DNA from: Mansonella perstans
Taxonomy: Eukaryota > Nematoda > Chromadorea > Rhabditida > Onchocercidae
DNA length: 64,000 bases
Reading direction: 5' to 3'
Assembly: GCA_037074765.1 (NCBI GenBank)
Contig: JBAMDO010000045.1
Location: forward strand, 186,001-250,000
Part shown: one piece after another, positions 57,501 through 64,000 of the stretch
Layout of the letters: each line of letters begins with the position of its first letter
How positions within the stretch are numbered: the stretch's first letter is position 1
The notes under the pieces: generated by a model
Seen by the model: the letters and a program-made list of their open reading frames with translations, nothing else
Databases searched by the model: none
What the model was told of the DNA's origin: nothing
Translations under genes and position numbers: made by a program

Positions 57501-60500
57501 TTTTAAGCTATTTTGTGGCCAATTAACAGATCTTTCCTAACCTCTTCAGTTCACACACTTTTTCCAACTTTTCCTGTTCCAATTATCCAGGGAAACCTGA
57601 AAATATATGCATCTGTGTATGTGTGTCATTTTCTACGCAATCGTGATGAAATGAAAGTGTCAACAATTTAATTTAAGTCTTCTAGATATTTCACTTCCAT
57701 TTTAGTGTCATTCACCCAACTCTCAATTTTTGAATAGAAAATAAATTAATCAAGTGATGAAGAAATGTATAAGCAACAAGTCGATATCATCCGTTTAGCT
57801 GCAAAATCAATTACCAGTTCTGATCATTCGCTTAGTTGACAGATTTCTTCCTTCTCTTCCCATTTAGTTGATTTAACTAAGTGCTCACTTTCACCTATTT
57901 ATTCCTTCATTTTCAAACAATAAATCACCTAAATTTAACATTGTAACATTTCACTTTTCGAAATCTTAGTGTATGTTAGAGATTATAACTACTTTAGGCT
58001 TATAGGAAACAAAAATTTGTTGTGAATTTTGTTTGCGTACTTATGCTGATTTTGAAGTTTATATTCAGAATTGTCTTTGACGTGCACACCATCTTGTTCT
58101 GACGTACATCACATGCAATATGTTTACATTTGATATAAAATGAAATCTTTAAAAAAAAGACGTACAAAACAGCAAATGAAAGGTTGGAAATTCTTTTGAA
58201 AGTAATAGAAAAACTGGGAGTGTGCCTGACAAGACGTATGCCCCTAAATTTGCAGAATCATTTAAGTGAAGGCTTCAAGCAGAATGGCTTTTGCATCAAT
58301 TTGCATGGTGGCCAACAAGTCACTTCAACAGCCATTCTTCATCTTGCGTTTGTTGCAGTGGGTGTCAAAGTATAATAGGGTAAAATTGATATCAATTTTG
58401 AGTACATATCAGTCCACTGATTCCTTTTTCAGATGGATTGTGCTAAAGTACTTGCAATATGCATTCACATCCATCTCTGCCGCATCTTAAGCATAACACA
58501 TACAAAACAAGTTTAAATGCACTTGCCCTAAAATTATTAGCTTAGATTTTTAAAACGCTTGATTTTTCTCGCTCAGTGCTAAATGAGATATATCTATCTA
58601 TCTATATATATATATGCATGGTAGTGTCCACTATGAAAATTTAAAATCATATGTTTCAATGAAATTTGAATTAATTAGTACATCCATCTGTGCAAAAAAT
58701 AAGGGAACATGTTGAAAATAAGCGAAATAATGAGGAGATAAAATGGACCGTGAAAATGACTCAAAAGCATAATTTCACGAAAAAAATACTGTGATTAAAA
58801 ATTTAATTCCAGAAAAATGAATCTAAGTGCCTTTTGTATGAAAGAAGCTAAAAATGGTCAAGCAATCTTTGCAGTCTAGTCAATGCTGGATTAAGGAAGA
58901 CAATGTAGCACTGCGAATCAGAAGCTTTTCAAGAACTCAGTTTTACGTAAAATATGAAAAGCTCCGAAAACATACTGCATTAAAATATCCGGACTATCTT
59001 GATGATGCTGGTTTCTAACTTATTTGTGTGATGAAGATTTTATAAAAATGAGAAGAAGCGACAAGACAAGGACAAGCCAACGACAAAAAGATTGAAAAAC
59101 TGAGAAATAGGAACAGGACTCGAAAAATAAAAATGAGAAGAAGTGGTGTTTATGAACAAACGTGAAAATATTTTAGATTACGGCCATTCCAACATTAAAG
59201 ATTGAAAAATAATGTAGTAGAGAGAATGAAAAGAAGCGAATTACCATTAACTGTTATATGATCAGAAAATTGAAATTTGAGATCCAAATTCTAAAATTTT
59301 AGGACCTGCTAGCAACTGACGAAGCAAGAGTACACGAAGTACAAAGGGTATCAATTGGATGTAGTTGAAAAAGAATTTGTCTGAGAAGGTTTGGATATGA
59401 TATGTCGACAGGTTAGTCGGTTTCTTGATACAAGCCACAACAATACTTAAGAGTTATTTCTGATTTAAAGGGTGCGAAAGAACTGCAGAGACCTTGGGAG
59501 AGAGTGAATGCGGAGGGCTTCGAGGACCCTGAGAAAATGGATGAAACAACCTACGGTGAAAGTGCGCAGGAGAGAGGGGTTGAAAGATTTTCATTGGTTT
59601 TATTAGTCCGGTCCGCCTGAGGGCATATGCTCCCTGAACCTTCCCTATCACTCAGTAAGCATTATTTCTAGCTTCTCCAAAATTTGCCACTACAGGTGAG
59701 ATAGCAATATCACTGATCAAAACAACAACGTCCTCAAAATGATGGTCGCTTACGGGTGTTGATATTATGCTTCAGCGACTTTTACCCAAATATCTCATTG
59801 TATTTCAGCAAAAGCTTCTTCTGGTTTCTTTTGTCAAACCTTGATTTCCGCGACGCCCCTTCTGAATGATGAAGTGGAAGATAAAATGGAGAAAGGGATG
59901 TTGGGAAAGACGAAGGCAAGCATTTGGTGAATTCGTGTTTTTTCACTTTCCCAAAAAACAAATTGTTTCAGGAGGAAAACAACACTTCAGAATGATGCAT
60001 TTTGTTAAAGTGATCTGTTTTGTCCCGCAGTTGGCGAGAAATGTTGCATTTCGGTGACCGCTGTCTTTTTTCCATCTTTATTCCTGCTTCTCTTGTTCCA
60101 CTTCCCCCACTTCGTGGTTTTCTTCATAAGCGCAAAAGTAAGGAGAAAGAACATTTTTGTAACAACACGAAGAAAGGGTGTTCAAAAAATGATTTTGAAT
60201 CGTTTCTTTTTTTTTCGTTTTGCTTTTTGAACAAAGAAAAAATTAAAGTTCAAAACTCTGGTGTATTTCTCTGCTGCAATTCCTATTTCTATGAGAACCA
60301 AGATATAGAACTAACCCTTAATTAAGGTCAAGTAATTTTTCTGTCTTTTTAATAATAATGGTATTTAAAAAAGCCTCTCCAACATGAGAAAACAAGAAAA
60401 CAATACAAAAAAAAAGAAATTTCAAAAACGTTTTGAAAATGACATAATTTTTGCAAATATGACATAATTTTTGCGGAATTACGAAAAAAGATGGAAATTT

Positions 60501-63500
60501 TTCAATATTAAATACTGAAACAATACGATTTTCAGAAATCATCTGCTGCTCACAACATCTCCTCACAGCAACCAAGCATTTTTGTGAAAGCTTGAAGTAG
60601 TCAAAAAAAGAGAGAGATGATGATGAAGCTTTTTCATTTTTAAATGTCCAACTATACAGTTCACTTTGAAATCAACATTGTATAATGTTTCATTTTTTTC
60701 AGATGAAAGCAAATCATAAAAATCAACAATAATTAGTTAATCGTGCTAAGTCCGCAAGAAAATCCTGAAAATTTATAATTGATAGAAATTTCTTGCTATT
60801 TCTTCGTAGCTCTCTTTTTCTCACATTCAGTTTTTCCAGATGTGAAATCGAAGAGCCGGTATTCCGGAGACCATAGATTCATTGCTCCATAATATTTTGA
60901 ATCAAATTCTTAATTTGAATTTTTTTCGTCTGTTGGCGCACATATTTCAGATTGAGCATTTTCAAGTCTTCTTGGAGGATTTGTTGTAGTTTCATAGATT
61001 GATTTCTATCCGACACTTCGAAACTTTAATTCCTTTCTCTCCTTATTTCTTTCTATTTCCACTTCTCTCGTAGTTTTCATTTGTAATACCAGCAGGAATT
61101 TGTATTACATTATGTTAAAATATAGCGCACTACTTCAATGAGAAATTTTTTTTTCAATTTCAATTCTTGTGCACAAAAAATTGCACGTGTAGTTTTAATA
61201 ACAAATCATATCTTCAGCAGCTGTTCTTTTTTTTGTTATTCTTTGTCTTCAAAGTATCAGGAAAAGTTTTTCACAGGAAATTTCCTTCCAAGTATTCATA
61301 TTAAGAAGTCTCAAAATTACAATATCATATACTCAACATCTACCATATTGCATTTTGCAATACCATGTTTAACTGGTTACGGCCAACTTCCCCTTCCCAT
61401 TATTGTCCCTTTTCTTGACGGAGAAAGAAGGAAATTGCGATATCCCAGCATAATTCTTAAATTTCAAACGTGTACATATCTTAAAAGAAACTAAAGAAAG
61501 AGAAAAGACCCAACTTTTTGTATACTCTACTCCTAATAAAAAAAAAGAAAAATCAAAACCAGAAGAGCACGTGAATGCACCATGTTGGATAATTTTTAAA
61601 TTGTAAATTAACTATATATCAGATTGATTTTATAACTCGGCTACTTGCCTGATATTTCCAATTCTGAATAAGAATGACAATTCATCATTAATCAAATAAG
61701 TGTATAGTTAACTGTCAAACAGATGTGAAAGAAATAACTGCTTGTATATTTTCAAGTAGTCAAAGAAGTTCTGGAAAAGATTTGTATATACACATAAATT
61801 TTACGGGAGCTAACCGTAATTTTTACCAAGTTTATTGAGAAAAGGAAACTTGTGCGTAATATTCAAATTGTCATTTGTCATAATAAGATACAGTGTATAA
61901 ATTTTCTCAATCATTATCTGTAATAATCTACATCCTCTCTTTCCGTTTGCCACATAACTCTCATGCGTCTTTATTGCTTCCAACTTCATCATGAATTGTT
62001 TCTAAATATACAACTTTTATAAAAGATGCAGCAAATAAGACAAAGGCATGCATGCACTTGTTTAATGGTCGAATAAACTCATGCTTTTCTGTTACACAAG
62101 ACAGTTTTTGAAAGGTTGTTCTCGACATTCAAACTTTAATTTAAATCTAATTTCTGCCACTGAAACTACCATTCCATTTTCGTCATTTATGTTCGCTTTA
62201 GCATGAACTGATTTTCTTCGTTTTTATGTTTTTAAAATCTTTGAAACATTTCCGCCCTTCTCTACTCTCATAATGTTCAAATTTGACAAAAATTGAAATA
62301 AATTTTTTGGAAATAAATGTTGAAACTTAATTAATTGATCGTAAAGATGCAGTCTATTTTTCGACGCTTCGTTTATGACTCAACCGAACTCAGCTATAAA
62401 AAAAAAAAAAAATAACCACTTATCTGATTTTAATGCATCAATTTTGTTAAGTTATTCCTTTGTTGTAAATTTTAATTACACTTACTTTCCATTTTATTGT
62501 TACTTCCACGGTTAAAAAATTAGTTTAACATTGCGAGAAGAAATGCTTACTAATCTTCGGGAAGCATTCAGACCATTATTACCAGTCCCTAGCATGGCTT
62601 TCCGTAAACGTTGTAGTCACTATTTGCTTCTCCATGCTTTCCTTCGCAGATTTTAATGATATGCTATAATTTGTTTTGAGTAGAGCAGAGCCGATTTCTT
62701 CTGGTCCGGAAAATTGGTGTTGATGAAAAGAAAATATTAGCATTTTGTTAACATTAAGCAACTGCTTGTGAAAAAAAAAAAAAACATTGTTAATGGGATC
62801 ATTATAATCATAACATCTATTTGTTTCCTGTTACTTTCTCTTAAACGACCCTGAAATATAATTTTCATAATGCATAGTTTATTTCTTAAAATTTTTGCAA
62901 ATTTCTTATCTCATCCAAGTTTTAATTCAATAATTATTCGCGTGCTAATAATTATTCACATCAATTGTTAAATATCTAGTGAATAATCATTTAATGGAAT
63001 TAATCAATTGTTGCTGCGATAAAAAATTTCGTTTAATTAGCATTATAAAAATTAAAGTAAAATGTATAAAATTAAGCTTAATTGCTGTATTAGATTATAG
63101 AAATTAAAGCAATAAGAATTAAATCATTGTGTGATAAAAAATTTTTTATTTTAAAACGACTGTCTGCATTTCCTTTTTTATATTCCTTATTCAAAATTTA
63201 TTTAAGTTGAATTTATTCATTTGAGACTTGTGATAATGCTGTTTACATAGTTAACGGAATTTTAATTTGTGTGAAAATTTTGGGGATTAAACAGTTGAAG
63301 ACGAGATGTAATGTGGAAATCATTGGGAAGTGATAAATCTGTGGGAGGATGATGAAGAGGGAAGACATGCTATTCGACAGGATGCACAAACGCTTCCCGG
63401 GAAGATGCTTAAATATATTAGCATCAGCAGTCACATTTTAACAAACGATTCACAAATTTCATTGGCTAACGAAATGGATAATCAATAAATATTATAGGAA

Positions 63501-64000
63501 TAGTCGATGTCCAATATCTAATGTATATTGGCCTAATATTATGTAATTCAGATGTATTGCAAGACGTTGTATTATATATCAATTTCTCCCTTTGTTAATA
63601 TGATTTTTTAAATTCTGTTTTTGTTTTAATTTGAGCTTAAACTGTTCATATCTCTAGTATTTCTTGTTCAGTTTCATTTTTCCAGTATAATATTTTCATA
63701 TTCTGCCTCCAATAACTTTACCATCAACCACTTCAAATACTATCCATGTGGCGTTATTTTCAGCTTTTATTTTGTTATTTTCACCTTATATTTCTCCTAA
63801 ACAGGCTTATTGCTTTTCTGTTCCGACCATTATTTTCATTATTTTATTAGGAATCCCTTGAGATAGGGATAGGGTTACTTTGTCCTAAACAGTCTGTTCT
63901 ACTGCTCTAGTAATTAGCTAATCAGTATTACCACTGCAAAGCTAGCATATCTAGCACTATCAAATCGTTCTTTGTAATCTCCTACCCGAGCATTATTTCC

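Larger units (their letters stand above)
39656..64000. other. 24-kb region without a supportable gene
   Basis: AT-rich sequence with only short scattered open frames, none showing a recognisable domain, convincing splice pairing or codon pattern. It contains microsatellites, A runs and short direct repeats, several listed separately. A slightly more GC-rich patch near 59450-59660 shows no coding frame I can defend. The region may be upstream regulatory DNA or first-intron sequence of the Sox gene, or of a gene beyond the window. Confidence 0.5.

Overview
The window looks like the AT-rich nuclear DNA of a nematode. The evidence is direct: intron-rich genes with TTTCAG-type acceptors, acceptors sitting 1-8 nt upstream of start codons as expected for spliced-leader trans-splicing, an SL1-identical sequence inside a retrotransposon LTR, and two recognisable animal genes. 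A filarial or ascarid-like worm would fit the base composition and the BEL/Pao elements, but the species cannot be named from the sequence. Coding density is low: two confident host genes and one retroelement complex in 64 kb.

Layout. Bases 1-4278 hold no confident gene. Bases 4279-12812 are a BEL/Pao LTR-retrotransposon complex. It contains a plus-strand element with decayed gag, protease, reverse transcriptase/RNase H, integrase and integrase C-terminal regions, no env, and a solo LTR nested between protease and RT. A shorter, internally deleted element of the same superfamily lies behind it in inverted orientation. The outermost ends of the complex are LTR-type TG and CA, and both are flanked by the 5-bp repeat AGAAG, so it may have entered as one composite unit. 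Several LTRs carry the SL1 spliced-leader sequence, or decayed copies of it, directly after an AATAAA signal; this is the most unusual observation here.

Bases 12813-25400 are gene-poor. From 25419 to 30552 (plus strand) lies a 12-exon gene for a Knickkopf-type protein: signal peptide, two DM13 domains, a cupredoxin-like C-terminal domain and a hydrophobic tail that may be a GPI signal. The DOMON domain of insect Knickkopf is not visible. Convergent to it, 31772-39643 on the minus strand, is a SoxD-class HMG-box transcription factor, the EGL-13 (Sox5/6/13) orthologue, in at least nine coding exons. The two stop codons are about 1.2 kb apart.

Bases 39656-64000 show no gene that can be supported. 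They contain microsatellites, long A runs and short direct repeats, and may be upstream or regulatory DNA of the Sox gene or of a gene outside the window. Exon boundaries were built by hand from splice signals, reading-frame phase and domain continuity. The 551-codon Knickkopf model closes in frame; the Sox model has one unresolved phase gap between its second and third exons.
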